A DNA stretch of 64,000 nt from Pomphorhynchus laevis (lineage: Eukaryota > Acanthocephala > Palaeacanthocephala > Echinorhynchida > Pomphorhynchidae): assembly GCA_012934845.2 (NCBI GenBank), contig WNNJ02001811.1, forward strand, positions 1-64,000, read 5' to 3'. The translations under genes were made by a program, and so were the position numbers. The notes beneath the pieces were generated by a model. That model did no database searches. It saw nothing but the letters and a program-made list of their open reading frames with translations, and was not told the DNA's origin. Shown piece by piece: positions 50,564 to 61,963 of this stretch (position 1 is the stretch's first letter; every line of letters begins with the position of its first letter).

Positions 50564-53500
50564 ATGCGAATTCGAGGAGTGTTAAAAGAGTATAACATTG
50601 TTGGTCGTAAGTTGCCTTCCGAAAAAGACCCGAACCCTCCATTGTACGAAATGGTAATCTATGCTACTGATAATGTTCAGGCTAAGAGTCGATTCTGGTA
50701 TTTTCTAAGAAGTTTAAAAAAAATTAAAAAGAGCAACGGTCAAATCGTATCGACTAAGCAGGTACGTTTATTGAAACTTTATGTAATCTCGGATAATTTG
50801 CAAACGTGATGACCGAAGTAGAGATTTCAGTGTCGAAGTAATTCAAATTACATTATAGATTACGTTCACATAAATATTAGATTAATTAAATTTATATTTT
50901 TTTACAAATTATCATGTTTGTTAGAAGATCGTGGGATTTAATAGACTCTGTCACTACCTCTGATTTGTTCTTGAATTAAGTTTTTGAACATAAAAGCTTC
51001 TTTGTAATATGAGATATTAATGAAACTCACATTTTGTTATTTAAGAAACTCTGAGACTTTATTTTAAAACTTAGAAATTAGATTAATTAAATTCATATTT
51101 TTTTTACAAATGATGAAGTTTGTCGGAAGATCGTGTGATTTAATAGACTCTGTCACTACCTCTGATTTGTTCTTGAATTAAGTTTTGAACACAAAAGCTT
51201 CTTTGTAATATGAGATATTAATGAAACTCACATTTTGTTATTTAAGAAACTCTGAGACTTTATTTTAAAACTTAGAAATTAGATTAATTAAATTCATATT
51301 TTTTTTACAAATGATGAAGTTTGTCAGAAGATCGTGTGATTTAATAGACTCTGTCACGACCACTTTTTTGTTCTTGAATTAAGTTTTGAACACAAAAGCC
51401 ATATGTAATATGATATATTTATGAAACTCACATTTTGTTATTTAAGAAACTCTGAGACTTTGTTTAAAAACTTAGAAATTAGATTAATTAAATTCATATT
51501 TTTCTTTTTTACAAATGATGAAGTTTGTCGGAAGATCGTGTGATTTAATAGACTCTGTCACTACCTCTGATTTGTTCTTGAATTAAGTTTTGAACACAAA
51601 AGCTTCTTTGTAATATGAGATATTAATGAAACTCACATTTTGTTATTTAAGAAACTCTGAGACTTTTTTTTAAAACTTAGAAATTAGATTAATTAAATTC
51701 ATATTTTTCTTTTTTACAAATGATGAAGTTTGTCGGAAGATCGTGTGATTTAATAGACTCTGTCACTACCTCTGATTTGTTCTTGAATTAAGTTTTGAAC
51801 ACAAAAGCTTCTTTGTAATATGAGATATTAATGAAACTCACATTTTGTTATTTAAGAAACTCTGAGACTTTATTTTAAAACTTAGAAATTAGATTAATTA
51901 AATTCATATTTTTCTTTTTTACAAATGATGAAGTTTGTCGGAAGATCGTGTGATTTAATAGACTCTGTCACTACCTCTGATTTGTTCTTGAATTAAGTTT
52001 TGAACACAAAAGCTTCTTTGTAATATGAGATATTAATGAAACTCACATTTTGTTATTTAAGAAACTCTGAGACTTTTTTTTAAAACTTAGAAATTAGATT
52101 AATTAAATTCATATTTTTTTTTACAAATGATGAAGTTTGTCGGAAGATCGTGTGATTTAATAGACTCTGTCACTACCTCTGATTTGTTCTTGAATTAAGT
52201 TTTGAACACAAAAGCTTCTTTGTAATATGAGATATTAATGAAACTCACATTTTGTTATTTAAGAAACTCTGAGACTTTGTTTAAAAACTTAGAAATTAGA
52301 TTAATTAAATTCATATTTTTCTTTTTTACAAATGATGAAGTTTGTCGGAAGATCGTGTGATTTAATAGACTCTGTCACTACCTCTGATTTGTTCTTGAAT
52401 TAAGTTTTGAACACAAAAGCTTCTTTGTAATATGAGATATTAATGAAACTCACATTTTGTTATTTAAGAAACTCTGAGACTTTTTTTTAAAACTTAGAAA
52501 TTAGATTAATTAAATTCATATTTTTCTTTTTTACAAATGATGAAGTTTGTCGGAAGATCGTGTGATTTAATAGACTCTGTCACTACCTCTGATTTGTTCT
52601 TGAATTAAGTTTTGAACACAAAAGCTTCTTTGTAATATGAGATATTAATGAAACTCACATTTTGTTATTTAAGAAACTCTGAGACTTTTTTTTAAAACTT
52701 AGAAATTAGATTAATTAAATTCATATTTTTCTTTTTTACAAATGATGAAGTTTGTCGGAAGATCGTGTGATTTAATAGACTCTGTCACTACCTCTGATTT
52801 GTTCTTGAATTAAGTTTTGAACACAAAAGCTTCTTTGTAATATGAGATATTAATGAAACTCACATTTTGTTATTTAAGAAACTCTGAGACTTTTTTTTAA
52901 AACTTAGAAATTAGATTAATTAAATTCATATTTTTCTACAAATGATGAAGTTTGTCGGAAGATCGTGTGATTTAATAGACTCTGTCACTACCTCTGATTT
53001 GTTCTTGAATTAAGTTTTGAACACAAAAGCTTCTTTGTAATATGAGATATTAATGAAACTCACATTTTGTTATTTAAGAAACTCTGAGACTATTTTAAAA
53101 CTTAGAAATTAGATTAATTAAATTCATATTTTTTACAAATGATGAAGTTTGTCGGTAGATCGTGTGATTTAATAGACTCTGTCACTACCTCTGATTTGTT
53201 CTTGAATTAAGTTTTGAACATAAAAGCTTCTTTGTAATATGAGATATTAATGAAACTCACATTTTGTTATTTAAGAAACTCTGAGACTTTATTTTAAAAC
53301 TTAGAAATTAGATTAATTAAATTCATATTTTTTTTACAAATGATGAAGTTTGTCAGAAGATCGTGTGATTTAATAGACTCTGTCACGACCACTTTTTTGT
53401 TCTTGAATTTAGTTTTGAACACAAAAGCCATATGTAATATGATATATTTATGAAACTCACATTTTGTTATTTAAAAACTTAGAAATTAGATTAATTAAAT

Positions 53501-56500
53501 TCATATTTTTTTTACAAATGATGAAGTTTGTCGGAAGATCGTGTGATTTAATAGACTCTGTCACTACCTCTGATTTGTTCTTGAATTAAGTTTTGAACAC
53601 AAAAGCTTCTTTGTAATATGAGATATTAATGAAACTCACATTTTGTTATTTAAGAAACTCTGAGACTTTATTTTAAAACTTAGAAATTAGATTAATTAAA
53701 TTCATATTTTTTTTACAAATGATGAAGTTTGTCAGAAGATCGTGTGATTTAATAGACTCTGTCACGACCACTTTTTTGTTCTTGAATTAAGTTTTGAACA
53801 CAAAAGCCATATGTAATATGAGATATTAATGAAACTCACATTTTGTTATTTAAGAAACTCTGAGACTTTATTTTAAAACTTAGAAATTAGATTAATTAAA
53901 TTCATATTTTTTTTACAAATGATGAAGTTTGTCGGAAGATCGTGTGATTTAATAGACTCTGTCACTACCTCTGATTTGTTCTTGAATTAAGTTTTGAACA
54001 CAAAAGCTTCTTTGTAATATGAGATATTAATGAAACTCACATTTTGTTATTTAAGAAACTCTGAGACTTTTTTTTAAAACTTAGAAATTAGATTAATTAA
54101 ATTCATATTTTTTTTACAAATGATGAAGTTTGTCAGAAGATCGTGTGATTTAATAGACTCTGTCACGACCACTTTTTTGTTCTTGAATTAAGTTTTGAAC
54201 ACAAAAGCTTCTTTGTAATATGAGATATTAATGAAACTCACATTTTGTTATTTAAGAAACTCTGAGACTTTATTTTAAAACTTAGAAATTAGATTAATTA
54301 AATTCATATTTTTCTACAAATGATGAAGTTTGTCGGAAGATCGTGTGATTTAATAGACTCTGTCACGACCACGTTTTTGTTCTTGAATTAAGTTTTGAAC
54401 ACAAAAGCTTCTTTGTAATATGAGATATTAATGAAACTCACATTTTGTTATTTAAGAAACTCTGAGACTTTATTTTAAAACTTAGAAATTAGATTAATTA
54501 AATTCATATTTTTCTACAAATGATGAAGTTTGTCGGAAGATCGTGTGATTTAATAGACTCTGTCACGACCACGTTTTTGTTCTTGAATTAAGTTTTGAAC
54601 ACAAAAGCTTCTTTGTAATATGAGATATTAATGAAACTCACATTTTGTTATTTAAGAAACTCTGAGACTTTATTTTAAAACTTAGAAATTAGATTAATTA
54701 AATTCATATTTTTTTTACAAATGATGAAGTTTGTCGGAAGATCGTGTGATTTAATAGACTCTGTCACTACCTCTGATTTGTTCCTGAATTAAGTTTTGAA
54801 CACAAATCTTCTTTGTAATATGATATATTTATGAAACTCACATTTTATTATTTAAGAAAATCTGAGACTTTATTTTAAAACTTAGAAATTAGATTAATTA
54901 AATTTATATTTTTCTTTTTTTACAAATGATGAAGTTTGTCAGAAGATCGTGTGATTTAATAGACTCTGTCACCACCTCTGATCTGTTCCTGAATTAAGTT
55001 TTGAACACAAAAGCCATATGTAATATGATATATTTATGAAACACATTTTATTATTTAAGAAAATCTGAGACTTTATTTTAAAACTTAGAAATTAGATTTT
55101 TTAAATTTATATTTTTCTTTTTTTACAAATGATGAAGTTTGTCGGAAGATCGTGTGATTTAATAGACTCTGTCACTACCTCTGATTTGTTCTTGAATTAA
55201 GTTTTGAACATAAAAGCTTCTTTGTAATATGAGATATTAACGAAACTCACATTTTATTATTTAAGAATCTCTGAGACTTTATTTAAAAACTTAGAAATTA
55301 GATTAATTAAATTCATTTTTTTACAAATGATGAAATTTGTCGGAAGATCGTGTGATTTAATAGACTCTGTCACTACCTCTGATTTGTTCTTGAATTAAGG
55401 TGTGAACACAAAAGCTTCTTTGTAATGTGATATATTTATGAAACTCACATTTTATTATTTAAGAAAATCTGAGACTTTATTTAAAAACTTAGAATTCAGA
55501 TTAATTTAATTCATATTTTTTATTTTGCATTGTTGCATAGTGCGTGCCATTAGGCTGTCAATATCAAAAACTTAACATTTTTTCCTCGTACGCTGATTAA
55601 TACTTTATATTTTTTATAAATTAGCAATTTTGTTAATACATTAATTATCTCAATACATTTTCACATTCTTATCTAATTAAAAAATCAAGCTGTAGTGTGA
55701 TCAAAATATTTGTTGCCAACCTCAATAACGACAAATTGTCTAGGCATGGTTTATGGCTTGTGCTTAATTTAAGCGCAACATTATTAATTTTTATATCCAA
55801 TGATGACACATTGTCTAGGCATACGACGCATGGCGCATCCGCAATTTACAATTTTAGTTTTGTGTGATTTATTGTCTTATAACTGGGGTGTTGATTGTCA
55901 ATTGGTCAAAAAATTGACTACGAAGTTTGTAAGATTATTGTATAATTTTATTTGTCTTTGTCCCTGCATCTGTTCAGTTGTTATTGAACTCAAATTTTAT
56001 GTAAATGAATAGCATATGTAAACTTTTATTGAGACACGTTTTCTTTTAAGGTCTTTGAAAAGAAATCTGATGTAATAAAAAATTTCGGAATTTGGCTACG
56101 ATATCATTCACGTACTGGTCAACATAATATGTATAAAGAGTTTAGAGAGTTCACAAGAGCAGAGGCTGTAGCACAATGCTGTAAGTTGTATATTTTTGTT
56201 CCTTATATTTACTGCTTTCTTTGTTAATTTATTAAATTATTATCATTAGTTTTATTGAATTATTAATTCTAATTTTTAATTTTGACACGTTGGTTATTCA
56301 AGTTTGATATGTTTGTACCATTTTGTAATGTCCGCATAAGTATGTTTTCTAATGTTTATTTTAGAAAATATTTTATTTGGTCGAATAAATTTCGTAGTAT
56401 GTAATTTTTATCCTTCTAATCAATAGTTTGATCCTTCTGCAATTAGTTTTGTTTCTAATCATTTTTTATAACTTTTTCTTTTGGTTATTTTTCAAGTGTA

Positions 56501-58069
56501 ATTATCAGGTTTGTTGAATTCATGTAGTTTATTCTAATCTGATATGTATGTACAATTGGCGACATATGTTTTTTCATGCAAAAATTGAAAAATTAAATAC
56601 TATTCTATTTCGTTTGTTATTTTGATCATTCTATAATAAAGGCAAATCCACATTTTAAATTCAATATATTTGACGGTCAGACCTGTTTATATTTCTTGTA
56701 GCCGGTTTATAAGTTCATAGTTTCTAAGCTGGCATGATAATTAATAACATAATATTATTATATATGATATCGTATTATAAATTATCATATATATGATATT
56801 ATATATTACATTATAATTTATAGCATAATAATTTGTTAAATTAACAGAAACATGTTAGTTCCACTAACATGTTTTGTTCTGGACAATAAATATTCATAAT
56901 CGTTTTTAACTATATTAAAATTTAGTTATCTCAAACAAGTATTTTATTAATCGATTAAAGAATTATTAAAATGATAATATTTTTGTTTATATTCACCAGT
57001 ACGATTTCAAACTGTCTACATTTTAAAGAATTTATTCTCATATCTTGAATAAAATATTTTGAGTGCTTTTCGTTTTTTAATTTTAATATTTTAATGCTAT
57101 GCCGATAGATCGTGAGATGGCGTCCTTACATCGAGCCAGGGCATCAACTATACAAATTATGAAAATTTCAAGAATTGCAGTTAAGGATTGTCGCAGGCCG
57201 CATATTAAGCAATTCCATGTAAGTAATCATTTATTATTTAAATGTGTCACACATTATTGATAAATTCTTTTAAAAAACAATTATGTAAAATCGTTGATTT
57301 GATCTTGCAGTAATAATTAACGAAAACAAAACATTAATTACTAAAATTAAATAAATTAATTTAAATTAATTAATTACTACCGATAATTGTTGTATATTTG
57401 AAGTATAAAGAAATTTTTTAGTTAATGTCATCGTATAATTCATTTTAGAATGCTAGCGCTAGATAAACGACCGAAATTGCATAAAAATATCGTCAATTAA
57501 ATTTAAGTTATAACATTTAAATCCGTGTAATGCTATAATTTAAACATTTAATATTTTTAAAATATTTTTTTGTGTTTAATATCAAAAAAATGGTATTTGC
57601 CGTTTTATTGACCTAATTATTGACCTTCCAATCATTAATTTCGTTGCTGGAAGGAAAATTTATTAATTTATATTTTTAATAACTGGGACTTTAAATGTTC
57701 ATTTCGTGCAAATCTTAAATCTGGTTAATCTTTGATTAACCAGCTCAGTTATCCCAATTAATTAATCGGGATAAATTACGCCTCTAATTTATTTTTTAAT
57801 TTAAAATTTTAATTATTACTGATAATTTTGTAGCGACAAGTCAAATATGTTACTGAACAATTAATTAACTTAGTTGATCTTGTATAATTTTTAAATTTAC
57901 TTTCGTCCTAAATGCACAATCAACATAGTTTAATTTTCAATGTCGTCGTATTTATGCTAATTTCTGATTTTAGAATTCAAAGATTGCTTTTCCTCTTGCG
58001 CATCGTGTTAATAACAAGAAACTACATTCTCCGAGATTTAGTGGGAAACGACCAACCACATTATATTAA
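50564..58069 (+). CDS. RpL18A: Ribosomal protein eL20 (L18a), four coding exons
   Basis: Coding exons are 50564-50761, 56051-56180, 57109-57218 and 57974-58069, 534 nt in all, giving 177 residues plus stop, the usual length of the family. All introns are GT-AG: GTACGT, GTAAGT and GTAAGT donors, with TTTTAAG, CCGATAG and TTTTAG acceptors. Exons join in frame: phase 0 after KQ, a split Tyr codon in QCYRE, phase 0 after KQFH. Family motifs are [59 protein letters not shown] and [12 protein letters not shown]. The N-terminus is insect-like. The last residues (SGKRPTTLY) are unusual where TKRPNTFF-like endings are common. The protein is a structural part of the large ribosomal subunit. Intron 1 holds the snoRNA-like array. 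The ATG at 50564 fits the family start. Confidence 0.93.
50762..50903 (+). other. RpL18A intron 1, part before the array
   Basis: Starts with the GTACGT donor and runs into an AT-rich lead-in to the tandem array. No other feature. Confidence 0.5.
50860..55520. repeat. Approx. 200-bp satellite-like tandem array in intron 1
   Basis: About 23 units with spacings between 178 and 205 bp. Between the snoRNA-like cores lies a conserved AT-rich spacer (AGTTTTGAACACAAAAGC, ATGAAACTCACATTTTGTTA, AGAAACTCTGAGACTTT, TTAGATTAATTAAATTCATA). Length changes sit mainly in T runs just before the core. Inner units are nearly identical and the outermost are more diverged, the usual pattern of homogenisation by unequal exchange. 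The array makes intron 1 about 5.3 kb long. Confidence 0.95.
50904..55387 (+). ncRNA. Tandem array of 23 box C/D snoRNA-like units
   Basis: Each unit has a 65-nt core: stem ACAAA (1-5), C box TGATGA (6-11, preceded by A), a C'-like TGATTTA (31-37), guide GTCACTACCT (47-56), D box CTGA (57-60) and stem TTTGT (61-65). Intact cores start at 51106, 51511, 51716, 51921, 52123, 52328, 52533, 52738, 52938, 53135, 53514, 53915, 54717, 54922 (weaker: stem and guide each changed once), 55125 and 55323. Cores starting at 51307, 53336, 53715, 54116, 54316 and 54516 have lost D box and guide (CTGA replaced by CTTT or CGTT). The core at 50904 has a broken C box. The guide pairs with AGGUAGUGAC of 18S rRNA; the fifth base before the D box points to the A of GGUA. 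Ribosomal protein introns commonly host such RNAs. Expression is not shown by sequence. Confidence 0.75.
55521..56050 (+). other. RpL18A intron 1, part after the array
   Basis: Unique sequence with a partial local duplication: AAATTGTCTAGGCATG (55733) and ACATTGTCTAGGCATACGAC (55806). An ATGATGA at 55799 has no D box at a fitting distance. A 70-codon frame here (55800-56012) is not supported. Ends with TTTTCTTTTAAG at 56050. Confidence 0.5.
56181..57108 (+). other. RpL18A intron 2
   Basis: AT-rich intron with a 12-bp hairpin at 56848-56874. No C/D pair with a terminal stem was found. Confidence 0.7.
56848..56874. repeat. 12-bp perfect hairpin in RpL18A intron 2
   Basis: AAACATGTTAGT and ACTAACATGTTT around a 3-nt loop, with partial pairing extending outward (AACAG/TTGTT). 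No known RNA family recognised. Confidence 0.6.
57219..57973 (+). other. RpL18A intron 3
   Basis: AT-rich; contains TAATCTTTGATTAACCAG and a nearby CCCAATTAATTAATCGGG palindrome (about 57753-57771). No RNA gene recognised. Confidence 0.65.
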
Positions 58070-58095
58070 AAACAGTAAACACATTATATTGTTGC

Positions 58096-58101
58096 AATAA
58101 A
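58096..58101 (+). terminator. RpL18A polyadenylation signal AATAAA
   Basis: AATAAA lies 27 nt after the stop codon, followed by a GT/T-rich stretch (GTCTGGTTTTCCTTTTTGTG). This gives the short 3' UTR usual for ribosomal protein mRNAs. Confidence 0.75.
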
Positions 58102-58539
58102 GTCTGGTTTTCCTTTTTGTGTCAGATAAATAAAATTTATAGGAAACAGCTTTTGGAATGAATAGATTTATGACTTGAGCTGCACAATTTTAGGTCTTTT
58201 CATCACAACTTATATTATTCGATTAGTAAATGACAGTTATAATGATTATTGACAGATTTAAATTAATTTTATATAACCCATGTGCCTCTCGGCTTTGGCA
58301 AAAACAAAACAAAAAAAATATTCAAAAATAGTCAATACGGCTAGTTTGGAGGACATGCGAGTTTATCGTACCCTAGAGAAAATTCAAGGAAGTAAAACAT
58401 TAACAAACTAACAAAATATTAATAATTATATCAACATGAGTTTTATTAATTCTCTGATCTTCTCAACTTAGATAAAAAGCAAAAAGTTTCAAAAAATAAA
58501 AATAAAGGCATGTCAAGAATAATTATTACATTTGCCTTC
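58102..58539. other. Spacer, no gene seen
   Basis: AT-rich DNA downstream of RpL18A with no recognisable content. Confidence 0.4.
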
Positions 58540-59790
58540 TTGAAAGACAGTCTTCTTGCTGTACTATGAGAGAAATAAAATTTTCAAAGGGATAAAAAGT
58601 CGTGGCGCCGCCAGTAAAGTATGAATATTTTATATTTTGCACAACGGCATATTCAAAATAGAAACGCGCAAAAAAATCATTCCCTTTAGCGCGTCAAAGT
58701 AATCGAACATCAGAATTTATCATGATAACTATTGAGATTGCGGATGCGATGGTGTTATGCCACAAAAAGTGAAAACTGAGTGTAAAATATAGTTATTGAG
58801 ACTTTAGCAAGTTTAGATAAGATAGATTATAAAAAACAAAGTTCTTAAAGAACTTTTGTCTTCGGTAGCCCTAGCAAATCACGAACTGGAGAACTACAAG
58901 CAACAAATCTAACTAAGAAGGCTGTCAATGCTGAAGCCACCTTTGATGAAATGTCTTGCTTGTGCTTTACAAATCTCAACATTTATTTATTTGTTTGAAA
59001 ATGGTTGTCAGCTGTTAGTTCAATTCAAAAAGCTTATATCTCGCGAATGAGATAATAGGAAGCAACATGACCCTGAAAGCACACAGGGCCCTTCCAAGAA
59101 TTTGAACATAGACTACTAGTACATGCAATTTGCAAAGTGATTTTATAGCTTTTTGTTCGAAGTGCAGCACAAACGATCAACAATATGACAACATACTCCA
59201 AGTTATTTATAACGTTTGCAGACTTTTAGCTGTGCACTCTCAAAAGAGTGATGATCAATAGACCAAGACGACCACCTCTACGGAATGTCATTACTTTAGT
59301 TTTATCCTCTGTCAATTTGTATTGAAATGCATACTTAGTGGTAACAAGGAGTGTTTCATAATGAAAGGCTTAGTAGACATTCTCGATAAGTCATCAGAGT
59401 AAATAACGCAATCAATCAACTTTTATTCACAACATAATCGAGCTGTAAGATCCATCATGACGAAATAAAATAATAACAGACTGAGCGGGTCACCCTTTAT
59501 AATACCTTTGTTAATACCAAACCGTAATGATTGTTTCAAATCATCGGAGATTACCACATAGATCTCGGGTATAATAACGTCTTTAAAAACACCATAAGCG
59601 TCCAGATATTGCTGTATTTTGAATAAGTGTTCGAAATAGTTAGTATATATTTACCGAATCGAAAATATTTTGGAAATATATCAATACAATGTACAAGAAC
59701 GATCGACTGCTGAAATAGTTAAGTACCCGATTTTGTACTGTCTCACGATCATTCAAAGAGCATCCACCATAACCAGGGGGTTGCAATTTT
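58540..59790 (-). mobile_element. Decayed REL-group LINE RT fragment
   Basis: In broken minus-strand frames one can read IYFQNIFDSVN (palm A-like), FGINKGIIKGDPLSLLLF (QGDPLSP-like), CVIYSDDLS (catalytic box) and, further down, ARHFIKGGFSIDSLL (the conserved region after RT in R2/R4/NeSL elements). Stops and frame changes are frequent. It ends at an R-repeat copy near 59800. The family assignment is tentative. Confidence 0.5.
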
Positions 59791-59799
59791 GGGTCTAGG

Positions 59800-59960
59800 A
59801 ATCGGGGTCGACACCTGATAACATAGCAGTTCCTCCTGATGACTTCTAAGCCTTAAACGAGCATACATTATCTGTTATTTATTAGTCAATTTTGTAAAAT
59901 TAACTTTTATTTTAAATTTTAACTTGATATAAATTATATAAAATCTTATTAAAAAAGTTT
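59800..59960 (+). repeat. Dispersed R repeat, copy near 59.9 kb
   Basis: Holds GATAACATAGCAGTTCCTCC, TGATGACTTCTAAGCCTTAA and TCTGTTATTTATTAGTCAAT, all R-repeat landmarks. The 5' part is diverged. Confidence 0.6.
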
Positions 59961-60029
59961 AAATTAAATTTATTCAAAATAAATTTAATTTACTAATGCT
60001 TTATATTAAAATAAGGTACAGTAAATAAT

Positions 60030-60240
60030 CAATTTTCATCAGAGGAAATACGTCATTAGAGCATATTTGACCCCGCTGCTATGTTGGATTGATGAATTGG
60101 GCCGCAAATCGATAACATACCACTTTATCGTGATGATATCTAATCCTTATAATGTTGCATCGTCTGTTATTTATTAGTCAATTCATAAAAATTTACAAAT
60201 TGACTTTTGCTTTAAATTTCAATTGAAATCTATTAAAATA
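60030..60240 (+). repeat. Dispersed R repeat, copy near 60.1 kb
   Basis: Reads CATCAGAGGAAATACGTCAT, then GGGCCGCAAATCGATAACAT, TGATGATATCTAATCCTTAT and the TTAGTCAATTCATAAAAATT end. It lies 80 bp after the previous copy in the same direction, so the two form a tandem pair. Confidence 0.65.
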
Positions 60241-61924
60241 ATGTTTTATTGATGGATAATGAACAATATGGTTTGTATTAGAATACGGTACATTAATTTA
60301 TTTATATTTTATAATTATTTGCTACTTAATTATTTAGTTTTTATCTTTATTTGTAATAAAATACGTAAGCTGAGTTCTGATCATGAAATAAAATCGATTA
60401 GCAAACTTCACCGATAATTTCAGATAACTTTCGTTCTTTTTCAATGGCGCCAATAGTCAAGGTCACTTCAGCTGTCGCAAATATTTACGATGAAAAATGC
60501 AATTCAACTTTGATAGTCTATATGTTGGAAAAATTGATAGACAGTCTATTAGGTTTGTTTTGGAATATAATCATGTGGAATCATTAGGTTGCCGTTACTT
60601 ATCTATAGAAGATTTGCATTCCTAGTTTAACATTACAGGGCGAAAAATCTAGTGGGCGCATGTAAAAATTATATCGAATTTAGAAACAAAATTATTATAA
60701 CAATATATAGCGAAGACTATTTTCATAAACTCAAAATACCGCTATTTTAGACATTACTTTTTTTGTATAAAGTATTTTATATTTCGTAGTGTTTTAGATA
60801 ATTTCTAATATTAAATTCCTAATATCAAATTATTAATAATTAAATTAATTCACAATAATTAATTATTATTTATAATTAATATTTATCTTCAAAATATTTA
60901 TTCTAAATATTTAGAATAGTTTGATATTAATAATAAATAATAAATAACTAATAAACTATTAATTATTAATAAAATATTAAAAAATATTTTTGATAAATAT
61001 TATTAAATGCGGCTAAATATGCTAAACATAGAATTTTAAAGACATAAAAGCAGCGAGTTGAAGCACTAATCGACACTTATTTGCCTCTTTATTAATCACT
61101 GATAAAAATAAATTTAATAAATTAATAAAAAATAATATTTTTTATAATATAAAATTATATTTTAATATTGTTAATGTAAACAGATAGCTCTTTAAATATC
61201 AACAGTCGTCATGCAATTATCTTTATATTAAATATAATAAATTAAATTAATAATAATATATTATTATATTAAATTAATAATTAATTATAAATTATAATAA
61301 ATTATTAAATTATTATTAAATTAATATAATAAATTAAATTTAATTAATAAATAAATTGAAACGCAGTAATAATTTAAATTTTTATCGCTTATTCATCAAC
61401 GTTGAATACGTTGCTATCGGGATACAGCATAATTATGTAATTGTGGAAAAATTGAAGAGTTTAGGCAAATTATATTATAAATTTTGGATAAGACATTTTT
61501 ATTTTGCTTAAACAATCTGACAACATAATGTCAATTATGTTTAAAATTTAAATCTCATATTTAAATCTACAATTTAAATTATTATTTCCGTTCTATAGTA
61601 TATTTATATTATATTTCCGTTCTACGCATATATTTATGTGTACAAAACACTAACTTTAAATATTTGATGTTTGAAATATAAGAAGATTCATAAAACGATG
61701 TGATGTGAAAGATATATAGTTGTACCAGCATCGAATAAAAACGATTATATAAAATTTGAATTTCAATGGTTTTACAAATAGTTGCATTAGCGTTAAATGA
61801 CGATCCTCTAAGACAAATCGATTACTTATAATATACAGTCTTATTATAGAATTTAATGTTGTAATTCATAACTTTAAATTAAAATAAATTATTGGAAACA
61901 AAAGAAAACGATTAATTTATTTGG
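60241..61924. other. AT-rich spacer, no gene seen
   Basis: Very AT-rich with TTAATAAT-type simple sequence (60820-61370). It includes a TAAAATACGTA motif at 60358 like those near the left Penelope-like copy. No open frame of interest. Confidence 0.45.
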
Positions 61925-61926
61925 AA

Positions 61927-61961
<35 letters not shown>

Positions 61962-61963
61962 AC
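61925..61963. repeat. (AAAT)n microsatellite
   Basis: About nine uninterrupted tetranucleotide AATA/AAAT units. Confidence 0.85.

Noticed and set aside
55800-56012. 70-codon frame in intron 1 and an ATGATGA C-box-like motif at its start
   Set aside because: No D box with a matching stem lies within a fitting distance, and the frame has no similarity I recognise.
56848-56874. H/ACA snoRNA in RpL18A intron 2
   Set aside because: Only one short hairpin; no H box (ANANNA) and ACA in the right places were found.
57912-58100. 62-codon frame over RpL18A exon 4
   Set aside because: It reads the exon in the wrong frame; the spliced frame gives the L18a C-terminus.
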